NCBI GenBank assembly: GCA_031216445.1
Contig: CM062218.1
Span: 8,143,001-8,207,000, forward strand
Direction of reading: 5' to 3'
From: Lateolabrax maculatus
Lineage: Eukaryota; Chordata; Actinopteri; Acropomatiformes; Lateolabracidae
DNA: 64,000 nt
The position numbers and the translations under genes were made by a program. Position 1 is the stretch's first letter, and every line of letters begins with the position of its first letter. Below, piece after piece: positions 35,801-48,400 of the stretch. The notes under the pieces are model-generated. The model saw nothing but the letters and a program-made list of their open reading frames with translations. It made no database searches and was not told the DNA's origin.

Positions 35801-37559
35801 ATCAGACCACATTCCACACTCAGACCTCTTTTTGCACATCCTATCTCTCAGGCAGATGAATGAGCAAGATGTATTTTGACAGCTCGGGTATGGAAAAGGA
35901 GCCACGGGCTAAAAGTGGTGACATGATATAGACAACAAAGTCAAGCGAAGAGTTGGGATGAAACAAGGAGCCCCTGAAGAGAGATCCCAAAACAGGACTC
36001 TTGTTGTTGATGTGTTAATCTGTCAAAGTGTCAAAAGAAACTGATGTGACACAAAGACGCATCAAAAAACACCCCGGCAAAACAAAGACATGTTACATGG
36101 ATACACATACAGCAGAGGATGATTTTGGACATGCATGTTCACACAAAACACCCTACAAGTAACACAAGCAACACAGTGTGCTTGTGTTACATGGCCATAA
36201 CATAGTTTAGTATTTTACTTTATGTTTATGTCTCAGTGATAGTATGGGTGAACAGACCAAATTCTGTTTTTGAGAATGATAGGTCAGCAGCAGCTATTTG
36301 ACAAGGGAGTTCAGACACAGGTCAGAAACAGCATCCAAAAAATGCAGTGTGTGCTTTCTGCCCTGGAATTTGACCTTGTGCGGTCAAATCACCTAAACCA
36401 AGCGACACAGGCCAGAAAAAAACACCATTTGTCAGAGTCACGGAACCTCACAAGTTGGCAACTTGAGCTGGTCCTCACAGTATGGAGCTTCCCCTGAAGG
36501 GTAAAGGTCTGAGAGAGCAGGCCAGGCTATGACTGTGTTAGGCGCTCAGGTAAAGGCTAAGGTCATGACATGAGGAAACTCAAGGCATCCGTCTAATCTT
36601 CCTTGCATAAATGTAGGAATCTATGACCTCTACTACACCACACAAAAAAGCGCTTAAGCAATGAACAGAGAAGCATAAACATCATGAATCATTTAAGATG
36701 ATAACAGTGATGGTGCTGGGTCAGGGGAGAGGACAAGGAAAAGGGCAGCAGTTTATTTTTATCAAAGAAATTGAGGAAAAATCAATTAAGTGTAAATTCG
36801 AAAAACACTATGCTATGCATTATGATTTAATAGAACCAGTGGGTATCAAGCAAACAGAAGTAGACTTGAGAAGTAGGACAGCTGTAATGGACACTACACT
36901 GAACATTAGCCTCCCACCCAGCTATGAAACCTCCTACTGGTTGAGCAGGATGACAGGGATGCCTAATGTGACTTTCATTAATGATACGCTACAGGCCGGA
37001 GGCTGAGGCAGGCCAAGCCCAAATTGAAAAGTGCTGAAGCATAACTGTGTCGGAAGCCCAGTTTCCTAGGCCCATAGTCCGACTGATTGAATTCATGCCT
37101 TGCCCAATGAAAGAATACCTAAGCTTCGCTTATTCCCGTATCAACAGGGTGGGTTTGGCTGGTTGACTTTCTAACTAACCTGCCACAGTCATGTAAGTAA
37201 ATGTTGTTGTAAAAATAGCCCACAATCAATGGCAGTTGTTAAAAATATAAAGAAATGTTACTTTCTCCTTTACTTTGATAGACATCAAGTGACTCAAGTA
37301 ACTGTGTAGAACAGACAACACATCTTTACTGATATTGATTATCAATCTAAACAGTCTTGGGTTAAACCTTAATTTATTATCCATGCCAGTGAAGCATTTT
37401 GAGTTGATTCTAAATATGGGCCATTTTATACATCTATCATGTATATAGGTTGTCAACTATATACATGGTACTTATGATGACTTAATGAAATATATATTAT
37501 AATTATAATGCATCAAACATCAAGTGATTACTGTTGTTTATAACTACTACTTAATAGTA
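32888..37559. other. Non-coding DNA, possible intron
   Basis: No named gene. If the exons at 38.2 and 32.9 kb belong to one transcript this is its intron. A (GA)n tract lies at 35603-35621. A plus-strand frame of 102 codons at 36698-37006 has no splice context and is not called. Confidence 0.45.
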
Positions 37560-37599
37560 GGTGCTTTTTTATTTTATTTTCTACGTTTGTTTATTCATT

Positions 37600-37694
37600 T
37601 CATTGTCTCGGGTGTAAACGCTGCTACTGCAAAGAAATTTCCCAGTTTGGGATGAATAAAGTATTTCTATTCTATTCTATTCTATATTCTATTA
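37600..37694 (+). mobile_element. LINE- or SINE-type 3' end with (TATTC)n tail
   Basis: GCTGCTACTGCAAAGAAATTTCCC and TTTGGGATGAATAAAGTA, followed by TATTC repeats at 37666-37694, is the typical 3' terminus of a teleost non-LTR retrotransposon (L2/CR1-like) or a SINE that shares its tail. The body is not recognisable upstream, so this is a 5'-truncated copy. Confidence 0.65.
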
Positions 37695-38048
37695 TTGTAT
37701 AAAGCTTATATTTTCTATATTGAAATATATTTCAACCATTTCACCTAGCTATGCTGTATATGCATATCATGAATATCTATCCTCAGTTATCAATACTGCA
37801 CCTTCATTTCACATACTGGTCAAACTACCTGCTGTGTTCTGCATATCAGCTTTTCAGGGGAGTAAAAGGTCAGGAAGTCCAGCTATAAAGATGTCATACG
37901 ATGCACACTGAAAGAGCAGAAAAAAACTGTTTGCATACATACAACGACGGGATGATTTGAGGTGCCAGGCTGTAGGGGGAGGACTGTAGCTGCTAATTAG
38001 AAGTAGACTGTAATACAAAAAGACTCTTCTCCAGCATGGAGGGCCTTG

Positions 38049-38216
38049 TTAACTGACAGGCGAACCTGAGTGCTCCGGCTGAGGGGTTGGATGGCTGCTG
38101 CTGAGCTGTCTTCCTTCACTGACATCGATAGGGGCTCCACAGGAGGGTGAGGAAACAATGGTGTTGACAAGCAGTATCAGGCCTAGCAGCATGAAGGCAG
38201 GGCCAAACGATTCCAT
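38049..38216 (-). CDS. Candidate 55-residue secreted-type ORF
   Basis: A minus-strand ATG at 38216-38214 has G at -3 and G at +4, a good Kozak context. The 55-residue product starts MESFGPAFMLLGLILLVNTI, a signal peptide-like or membrane segment, followed by a short polar tail (SCGAPIDVSEG near residues 26-36) and a TAA at 38049. A plausible splice acceptor (TTGTTTGTTTTCAG) ends at 38262, 45 bases upstream of the ATG. A weak donor (CTCAG then GTTCGC) near 38067 would make this a first coding exon in phase 1. I do not recognise the peptide. It may be a real micropeptide, the start of a small gene whose last exon is at 32.9 kb, a lncRNA exon, or chance. Confidence 0.28.
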   Translation of the reverse strand: MESFGPAFMLLGLILLVNTIVSSPSCGAPIDVSEGRQLSSSHPTPQPEHSGSPVS

Positions 38217-38261
38217 TTCCCGGCCAATTCCATTATCAGGACACACAGACTTTACTAATGC

Positions 38262-41200
38262 CTGAAAACAAACAATACACAAGCATCCTTCTAATTAAGC
38301 CCTTGAGTAGCGCTGCTTAGTGCACCAGCATATCTGTGTTGGATGCCTGCGAACAGGCTGATTGGATTCATCACCACTTTTAATGTGCTCCTGTTTCCTC
38401 CCATAGGCCCCTAGAAGACTCCTGGCTGAATTCAATGGCCCATCCAATACATTGCATGTTTAAAGCCCTGAGAGGCAGATTGGGGTATTGAGGCTGCCAT
38501 TTGTTTCTTTAGGAATACACAATCTCACAACAGACCATGTTCATGACAATGCAGACTAGTGGTTTACAAGTATGTACAAAATTAATATCTCTATGTATTA
38601 CAATACTAAATATTGTAATCATGATTTTTTTGCACAATCATTAGACTATTTTTGTAAACAAATAAACTCAACATATATTTTGTCATGTTTGATCTCATAT
38701 TAGCTGTAAAGATGCTGTAAAGTATTTTTCCACACTATTGGTATTCTCCCAATCATGAACCACACAGGGCATGAGACACAAAAGTGGGAGGAGAGGCTGC
38801 ATCAAGATGGGAGTTACTTGAATATGCGGCAGCACAAGACAAAATGCTGGTGTTCTGGTTAAAATTGGCTCTTTGATTTTGCGCTAAGAATTGACATTCC
38901 AGGACCATGTCAAACACTGCACATGACAGCAAGTCATGTACTTAACTGATGTTGAAACTCAATCTCATTTGATGAAAAATGACAACCAGATGGTATCTTA
39001 CATTTCGATAAGGAACTGCCAAAATACATGGCAAAATGCACAGCACCAGATTTTGCTTGAAACAAACTCCTTATCAGGTGGTGTCATTGTTTAGTCCATA
39101 CCACAGTTTGACAGCTTTCACACCAGCCCAAACTAACCAAAATGAATGGAAAAACACACCAGAGTTAATCTGAACGGAATCAAAAAGGTTTGATGAGAAG
39201 ATACCCTGATACAGTAACAATCTGACTATACTAGTTGGTTAAGTTTGAATGTCAATAATGTAATCTGTACTGAGCTTTGTACAAGTATTTGTGATCCACA
39301 ACAGCTTATAGATAGCAAAAAGCCTTCACTTGGCTACCTGTATAATTTGAAAAGTGGCTAGCAGTACTATTACCACAATTATCCATGTGCTTGTCTTGAT
39401 TAAATTATGTTCAACCAACACTGGGCTAAAAATATCCTCTCAATCTTCAGGTCTTCTTTGCGTGGATTTTCAATACTGTCAATACTGCAATTAATTGGTC
39501 TGCTAGTAACTTTGTCAGTTCAGGCCATAAAAGCTAAATGGAATATTGTTGAAACTAAAAAAGTAGTAACTTGAGTGAAGCAGAGTAGTAAGAATAAGAA
39601 ACACCATTTCAAAGTCAGAGGTCCCTTCTGAATCATAATAGAGATGTGGATTCAACTAAGTCCCATTTTTATTGCATTCTCAAGAGGTTGAAAATGAGAG
39701 CAACATTAATTCTAGAGAGACTCTGTGTTCTCACAATGATAATGTTAACGACCAAAGACAGAGAGAGCAAGGTGCAAGAAAGAGAGATAAACAGAGTGAG
39801 TGAAATAGCCTAAAAATGGTCATTTAGCAAAACGTTAGAAAAGAAGTGGACTCACAAAACCCTGAGGTGATTGAAATTAATTAAATGTTGGATGGCAACA
39901 CTCATTCATAGTGTTGGCTCTCTTTAGAATGAATAAAAAGAATGAGGTGACAACCTAAGAACTCTTCTTGCTTTTATTCTGAAGATGACTGTTCTCTTTA
40001 ATTCTTCATTTGATGAAATATCTGGCCTGCTTGACATTTTTTACCTTTCAGTTAATGAATTGTGCAGCTCCAAGGCTTCAGCCTGCTTGAGTGCTCAAAT
40101 TGACAGATGGAAGGTTTACTCTTCTTGAAGGACATTTGTGTGTCTGGGCAATAGGTATATGTGTAAGGATAAATATTGTAAAACACAATTCACAAACATC
40201 TTTAAAAGAAAGTGATCTAATGCAACCAATAAAGTGGGCTTTCTTGTCATCTGACAACATCTGATTATGGTACAATTAATTACAATTAATCACTAACTTC
40301 TTGAAACAAGTAGCACCAATCTGTAGTGTTGGTGGAGTGTACAGCCAAGACAGCCAATGTTAATACTAAACACTCTATGATTTTTTTTTTATGATGACAC
40401 ATGGTGATCTGGTAATGCACTATTGATCAAAATCGTACAGAAATTAGATTTAACATCAGACTAGTTGTCTATTTTAAACGCAGCTTCAGAATCATTGGAG
40501 ATGTCAAGCATCTTGAGCATGTACTTACTATGAAAAGACCTTCATCATCCATTTAAACCCATGTTACTGTAAGTACCATTGACTTGTGCCAAGTAGTTTA
40601 ACTTCTGTCATTTTTCTGAAGTACAATGAAGCCGATTCCACTTCCAGACATATATTGTCTCAAGGTATCTCTCAAGTTCAAGAACCTCTCCAGTACATCT
40701 CTGCAAACAGGGCCAAGTAGAGGAGTGGACTGTGAGTCATTTAGAGTATAGCTATTGTTCATACCATGAACTTACAAAATGCATCCAGCAAACTGCCTGA
40801 CTAGTGCTGTTTTACCGAAATTGTGTATAATTTTCCACAGCATCCCTTGTGGAACAACAAAGGATTGGAATTAATTGATCAACTCACAAATACAATACAG
40901 TAAAACACATGACTGGATGAAGGCCCACTGAAACAATGCAGGGCAATCAAAGAGAAATATCATATGTGTGGAATAGACCAGCATATTTTTGATCTGTGAA
41001 AGTCTCTCTACTATATCCTTTAAATGTCCCAGCCTTTCTGTTTCTCTCAGTTTAGTTGACAACTGTTATACCACAGAAGCCCTAAATAAACCAATAACAC
41101 TTATGATAATATGATGGTAATCTAACCGTGCATAGAGGGTCAAGGTGTAAGTTTTGAAAGTATGTTGGTTGTAAGAGAATTGTGTCTGATTCGCCCTCTT

Positions 41201-42639
41201 CTTTTTCTCCTTCACACATACCTGTATATAGTATAAAGGCCTTTCACCTAGGAATGTGGAGTTCTAGCCAGAGTCTGTCCCCTTCAAGGCTTGTGGTTAA
41301 TTAAGAATTCAGTCTTTTGAGGGGCCTCTGAACTGGTCCCGCAGCATCCACTGGAATGAACTGATAGAAAGCTGCATGAGTAACGGCAACCTTTTCAGTA
41401 ATGGAGTTGGATTTACGTTTAGCGTAGGTGACCCCAACTTCACTGTGTCTCAAGTTTAACGTACATATTCAATCCAACTGCGCTAATACGTTATATTACA
41501 TTTATTGACTCTACTAAGGTCCCTGTGGACTGCAGGCAGAGAAGGATATGGATACGCTTGCGCTTTGTCAGATACTGTGTAGGTTAGAGTGATTACGTTA
41601 AAGGTCAGGGTCTTTTTGCACCTTGGTAAGGGAGGAATGTGATAACAATACTAATCCCATACAAGTTTGCACTGGCCATACGAATGCTGTGCATTCCTCC
41701 TACAAATGGTGGAAAAGTGGAAAAAAGAAAAGAAAGTGGAGAAAGTGAGGAGGAAGAACAAAGATTCTATTCTGTACTCATGGTAGAGCATGCACAGCTG
41801 AGTAAGTCGCAAGAAAAGAGAACAGATCAGATCGATTAGATCTCTTTCCACAAGGTATACAATTTTATAATGACAGCAGAGTATGCTGTGTGCTGTCAGT
41901 CGGTGTTGAAGTTCTCCTCCCCCACATAAACACCACACACTTTATGTGTAGATCTCTCTGTCTGAGTACAGCCAGAAGGGATCGGGCTGGTCCTCCCTCT
42001 CTCCCTGCTCCTCCTCACTTCACTAAAGGAGAGATAGTGTAGATAAAAGAGGGCGTTTAAGCTCTGCCACTTGTGGAGAGGTCTCATCTTCAGCCTCAGG
42101 TGGTGTTCCAGCACACAGCTAAGATTGAAGGCGAATCACAGACAGTGCTCAAGGCCAAGCTGTTTTCTACAGCAGTACCAGTGTTATACAGTTCTATGCA
42201 CGCAGGCACACAGGGAGAGAGATAGAAAGGAAAGACAGAGAGGGAAGACACTAAACAGAGAGAAGAAGAGGAGCAGGAGTTTAAGGAGGAGGGAGGGGAG
42301 GACAATATCTTTATCCATCATAACAAAGACAAAAATGCTGAGGCTTCATGGGATGCCTCCTAAGAGGGTGAGATGTGACACACCGCCTGCAAGCAGCAGA
42401 GAGTGGAGCGTCAAAAAGAAACAAGGCTGATACAAAACACACAGTCAAAAGGCTAACTCCCTTACAGTACATTCATCAAGGGGTTCAGATTTGATTTCAA
42501 GCCAAAAACAAGTCTCTATTCCTTCCTTCCTCGCTCGTTTCCTTCCAGACAGACAGACACACAGACAGATACAGTCTATCTCTTCATTCCCAGACTCACA
42601 TCCTGCTGGCCTCTGTGCTCTCTACAAATCTCCAACGAA
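38262..42639. other. Non-coding DNA
   Basis: No gene seen. Bases 38265-38500, next to the acceptor above, are less AT-rich and non-repetitive (ACTTTTAATGTGC, CTGAATTCAATGGCCC) and may be conserved. The rest is AT-rich and anonymous. Confidence 0.5.
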
Positions 42640-42960
42640 AAAAAAGTGCCAGCAGTAATTCCATTGCTCATTATTCTTCATTACAGAAGAGAAAAGCACC
42701 CAGGGCTAGATCATATTTGCTGTTAACTAAAGTTTCGGAGACAATTAGCTCAGGTTGTTAAAATTAATCATTGTTACAGCCATAATCTCTGAGGCCAGCA
42801 GTAGCCCGGCATTTATGGTTTGTTTATTTGAGCACCTCCCGTGGATATCGACCCGGCCCTGTTGTAAACAGTAGGATAAGGCCTTCTACGATCGTTGGGT
42901 GGATTTACTTTCTGCACAGGGATGAGCCATCCAATTGTGACCTAGATTAGACGCACAGAG
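42640..42960. promoter_or_regulatory. Candidate conserved non-coding element
   Basis: Non-repetitive sequence with many homeodomain-type cores (TCATTATTC, TTCATTACAG, ACAATTAGCTC, AAATTAATCATTG) and a forkhead-like TTGTAAACAG. It is not open in any frame for long. The density of such words in a quiet stretch suggests an enhancer-type element; conservation cannot be shown from one sequence. Confidence 0.3.
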
Positions 42961-45179
42961 AGGGAAAACACAGGCTCTCTCCACTTAATGATTACAGTAG
43001 GTTTATCTGAACAAACGTCTTATTATTTCTGTATTGAATCATATGACTATTTCAACATGTTTCCTCTCTGCTATGTGGATAATGGCTATGGCTGATATCA
43101 AATGCTCCTGTCTATATGGGGGGATAAAACTTGGAATTTTAGTAATTTCCTTGTCTTGGAAACCCTTACAGCAGCATTCCTGGGTTCTTGCTGCTTGTTG
43201 TCATTCCACAGATGATTGACTGTAAACATCAGAGGCTTATAGGATCTGATAGGAAGCTCCATTATGCTAATCTAAGCAGCCTCCTTTTCACAGTCTTGCT
43301 GAAACAATCTGAATAAAACATGCTTCAATCTCCCCAAAATGGAGACATGCCTTCTATGCATTTCTTTTTTCATTTTATTCCTTCAATACATTTTTCTGTA
43401 GTGCTTTGTGTGCAACTAGATCATATATCCGGCTTAAACTAATTGGCCAACTTCCTTTTTAATAGGTCTTGTGGTCTGCCTCTTAGCAGCCACCAGAAAC
43501 TAATAGCCCTGGTCACGCTGCATGAAAACCATATAAACATCCCTGCCCATTCCACAGAAATAATACACTTGCAGTCCATCACTTTGTTTTTTTTTTCCTC
43601 CTCGACTTTCTCGAGTCATGAGATGGGCACTCTCTCTTCAAAGACTTGGTACTGCAGTTGAGATCACGATACATATTTATGCTGTTACGCTTGGCTGTTT
43701 ATGGTTGGTAATTTGCATTAAACCTTTGCCTGGTTTGTGTTGAGAGAGAGGACACCTGAGAGACATATGGCGGGGAGCTCTGCAGATATAAGCATGAATA
43801 TCCCAAACCTGAAAAGGCATACCACACATGAACACACACACACACACACACACATACACAAAACACAGGCACACAATTTCTGGGACCTGGGTTAGGCCTC
43901 TGAGGACTTTGGTAATACCCTGTATAATACCCCACATCACTTACCGAGAGCATCTGCAGGCAGACTAATTTAGAATGGATGTGCTTCAGGCAGCTATAAG
44001 AAATTCTATTAATGTTCTCAAAAAAACCAAGTATCTATATGGAAATTTTTCTCTTCCTAATATATGGGTCTGCTGGATAGTTACATGATAATCCCAGTGT
44101 AATTAATGGTTCCTCTGGCAAAGGGCTGATTAATGCAGAAGCAGGCATTGAGCACATATGGATTTTTAGTGCTAACTATTGGAATATTCAGCGGACATGT
44201 AGGTAAACACGCCTGTTCTCCCACAGGCTTAAAGAGACCACACACATGGAATCTCATATTTGCGCTTTGTTGTCCAGATGCCTCCAATGCATGATACGAT
44301 GATGTCCGCAGGCAGACTGAAGGATCATTTTACAGTAAAATGACTCACATAACCAGAATCCATTAAACAACAATTTTGCAGTTCCATTATTCAATTTGAA
44401 ATATTTTTTCTTTATTGTGATTTTAAAAGAAGTACACAAGCTGAAATCATCTCCAAAATGATTATGGTCAATGAACCAAACATTTGCAAGAGAGTAATAA
44501 AAAAAAAGAAGAAAAAGGCATGGGATAAAAATAACGGGAAAAACATTGCTGTTTCCTGCCACAAGTAGACAATATTTACATTACATATTAGGTAAAGCAC
44601 TTTTATTTTCGTTGTTATTGAAAGGTGCTATATTAACACACTTGCGTTTAAGGTAATTATAGTATAGCAAGGACAGCTCAGAATAAGCTTTCAGTAATGC
44701 AGAGTGGAAACGAAAAGATGGTGAAAAAACACATAAAAGTATCTTTTAAAAAACAAAGCAACAAAAATATATACAGATTTTCTTTTTGTATATTTCAGAG
44801 CAACAAAATGTCATTGTGACAAATTTCAATTATGAATAAGCTGCTGCAGTTTTAATGAGCCCCTACTTAAACGATATGATTGATACTTCATACTTTAGGT
44901 ACAAGAGCTATTCCAGTATCGGCAACAACAGAACCATAATACACAGACGTGTCCACAGTCTAATTCAAAACCTTGCAAAAGCTCCAAGTAGCTGCCTAGT
45001 AAGAGAAGAGCAATGGTGCTACAGTATGTGGAAGCATATTTAAGAACAAAACAGACTGTGCATCTATGTTTCTTGCTGGAAATTGCAGTGCCTTAGCAAT
45101 TTCTTACCCCCATGGTCCATTCTCTACATTTTGCCATCTCATTCACCCCCGCCACTCTATCCATCCTCTTTCTCCGTCT
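42961..45179. other. Non-coding DNA
   Basis: No gene seen. A (CA)n tract lies at 43832-43854. Confidence 0.5.
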
Positions 45180-45415
45180 GTTATTAGCAGTTCTTTAATA
45201 ATGAACCCAACAGGCGTCCTCTTCATTAGGCAGGCAGGGGGAGAGAGGCCAGCGAGCCAGGCTGACCCTGCTACACTCTCTTCATTGGGGATCTGGCACA
45301 GGAATTTTAATAGGAGAGCAACGCAGGCAGGCAGGTCAGTCCAGGAGACACACTGTGCATGCCAATCTGAGCTGACCAACCGGCGTGAACACAGCAAGTG
45401 TGCTGCGCTGCTAGC
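45180..45415. promoter_or_regulatory. Candidate conserved non-coding element
   Basis: A GC-richer island in AT-rich DNA with CTTTAATAATGAACCC, CTTCATTAGGC and GAATTTTAATAGG. Long frames on both strands reflect composition rather than a gene; no splice signals fit. Confidence 0.28.
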
Positions 45416-48400
45416 CTGACAGTCTGTAACAAGCGTGGAGGAAGGGAAGGAAGACTGGGAAGGGATGAAGGCAAGTGGGAAAGAGGTAGTAAAGGGATCA
45501 AGAGGGACAACACTGAGGTACTGAGCAGCTATTCAGTTGAGAGGAGAGGAGGAGGATGGAAGGCCAGGGTGACAAGGGCCTGGTGGCCAACTGAGACAAT
45601 CCTTGTCGTGCTTCTCATACTAATAAAGCAGGTAGGGTTCTCGCTAATTGCCTTTTATTTATGCTTAACCCAACGCTGGTTATGAGAGGAAAATACGAAA
45701 ATGTGGATGCAACATGGGGACTGTTATGAAGCCTGTTAATCGTAATCTGAGACTAAAAATGTTAATGGTGGATGTCTCCCTCAGGAAACAGAACGAGCAG
45801 TATTTCATGTCCCCTAAACCAGCCACATGAGTATAAGCTAAATAAAAAGTGTGAGCTTGCAGTGGGCTTTTAGAGCTATTCTGCTGGACTGGGTAATAAA
45901 CCATTCACTCTCTTCCTCCATGCTTAAACAGCCTGCCTTTAAGCTACACTTTATATCACCCCTTTTAAAATTTCCCTGCCCTGAACAGCACAGGTGATTT
46001 GTTGTATATTCACCACTGGGCTGGTAGATTTTCTTTTTTAGCTTCTCCCCGCCATGGTAATTGCCACGTCGACCTTGATGCAGATAGGATAAATGAAACA
46101 TATCCTCTGTCAAGACTCGGCCATTAGTAGCACCACAGAATTACCTCATTTCCTCTGCGATCTCTAAAAACATTTCTGATTCTGGGCATGCCGGCCCATT
46201 CTGCAATAGGCCTACTTTCCACGACTATCTGAGAAAGCGCTCACACTGGTGCCTCATTCCAAAAGATACTGTATGTGTACCTAGCCGAATATCTCAATCC
46301 ATTTTTACTATAAATTGTGCACACGCAGCTTTCAGCCAAGAGCAAAACATCTCCTCTGGGAAAAGCTGAAACTGTTTGACAAACCAAAATACTTTTGAGA
46401 TTTAGAGATAAGGCTCTGGAAAAGAGAAATGACAGGGTAGAAGTACATCAAAATGTTGCAACTCAAAATAAAGTGTTATATAAATTCACAGGAACTGGGA
46501 AGTTCTAAGTATACAGTACACCTTAAGCAAAATTATTAGTTTTACCTGTACCTACAGACAAAAAACATCATTACTGATGCATTAACTCTGGTTCAGACAC
46601 TAAATACAGTATCTCGAAAGACAAAAGGGAAAAGGCGTAAATTGAAAATTAAGTTGAAAGTGGAAGACACGGGACATTAGGAAAAACACCTTCTACGTGC
46701 TCTACATGACCAAGTGATGGTTTTCCAGATACAAAGAGGATGTATGTCAGCTTTCCCAGACTGTAGATACAACTGGCTGTTTGCTAAGCCCCACCTCCCT
46801 TAGATATTGTTGTTACAGCTGTAAGATTTGCATTCTACCACAGCAAATATATCATTTATCAGGTTAATAGTGGCAGATTTAACACACAAAAAAAATAAAA
46901 TTATTTTTCAAATAATAGTCCTTGATTTCAGACGGAGGTAGACAAAAGCAGGCTTCTAATTTCTTGCCAGCTTTTACCATGAAGACTAAGCGACGTGGCT
47001 GGGGTTGCTGGCGTAAGCAGGACAGAGTCGCTTACATTACTATAAACTCTGATAGCACCAGACTGGCTTCCACACAGTGAGGAAATACTACACACTTGAT
47101 GCTCACTTGGTCTATACTGTATGTCATCAACTAACTAGTTGTACATTTACAACTTAAATTAGAGCAGATAAACACACTGTTTAGTCCATTCTTACACTTT
47201 GGCCCTTTTGTTTTGGGTTTTATAAAGGCTACATTAAAAAAAAAAAAAAAAGACACCACCCTCCAAACTCTTCAAATGCCAAATATCGCTCTTAGTCCAA
47301 CTGTTTCAACATTTGGAGAAATCCAACGCTTGACAGGCCTGTTGTGCCTAGTTACGGTTTCTAAGCTACGATTTGACAATCACTGTTTGGGGTAGGGGTT
47401 TAGCAGTCACTATGTTATCCAGTTTCTTTTTCCAATTTTCTTTTTATATTTTTCAAAACCCTTTAATAATCCACAAAGAAACTATATAGCACATTTTCAA
47501 ACATAAGTCACATATCTGTCTTAGCACCACTGAGGCCAACATTTTCTTTTTACAAATATTCAGATTAAGTCAATAAATCTGCAAGAGGAACAATAACAAT
47601 ACACAAAACCAGAAACAGCTAATAAAAATAAATCACCCCTCTATAAACAAATTCTATTTGACTCTGTTCCATTACTGAGTATTGACTGTGGTTTTCATCT
47701 AAGAATATGGACTTGACTTCTGGTAATGCAGTTCTATATAGTGCATTTTTAGCACTGACAGCAGCTATATTTCAGATTGGATCACACCAAAAATCCATAA
47801 ATACATCACTTGTAATTGTCTACAGCCTGTCACTGCCACAATCACAATCTGCTTTTTCATGTGTGGAGGACAAAGACTTTAATGAAGAGCACGGTACTAG
47901 GCCTACGTATTGTTCTCATTTCTTGCCCTGTCAGCTTTGCAAATTAAGAATGATGTTCCTATTTGTCTTGCAGTTTATTTGTTGCAAAATGGTTGATTTA
48001 GCTCAAACTAACACATGGTGCACAGCTCCTCCCATTAGTCCCAAGGCAGAAAATACTGTAGTGAGAGCTGTTTTTGAAAGCGAGAAATAGGAAGTGGGTG
48101 GAAAGAAATGAAAACATTTGAACGGTTTCATTTTTCATGAGATATCTGACTTTTGATAAAAAGTGACAACAGCTCTTTCTGAATGACTGACAGCTCGAAA
48201 ACAAATTCTAGTACTTTTAAAAGGATAACAAACATTGAAACAGATGTTACCGTCTCTGCATTTTAAATGTATTAAATGGGACATTATCCTGCACACTTGT
48301 AATTACCCTGGCACAGGTGCTGCTTAAATCTCCCAAACTTATGAATCACCCAAACTGCGGTATCTTTGTGCAATCAAGGATGTGATATTGTTGACAGACT

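Noticed and set aside
36698..37006. 102-codon plus-strand frame with some protein-like phrases near its end
   Set aside because: No acceptor or donor fits, and I could not link it to a viral envelope or other family; kept as chance.
47707..48090. 127-codon plus-strand open frame starting with ATG
   Set aside because: AT-rich sequence, no recognised motif, no promoter or splice context; length is possible by chance in 64 kb.
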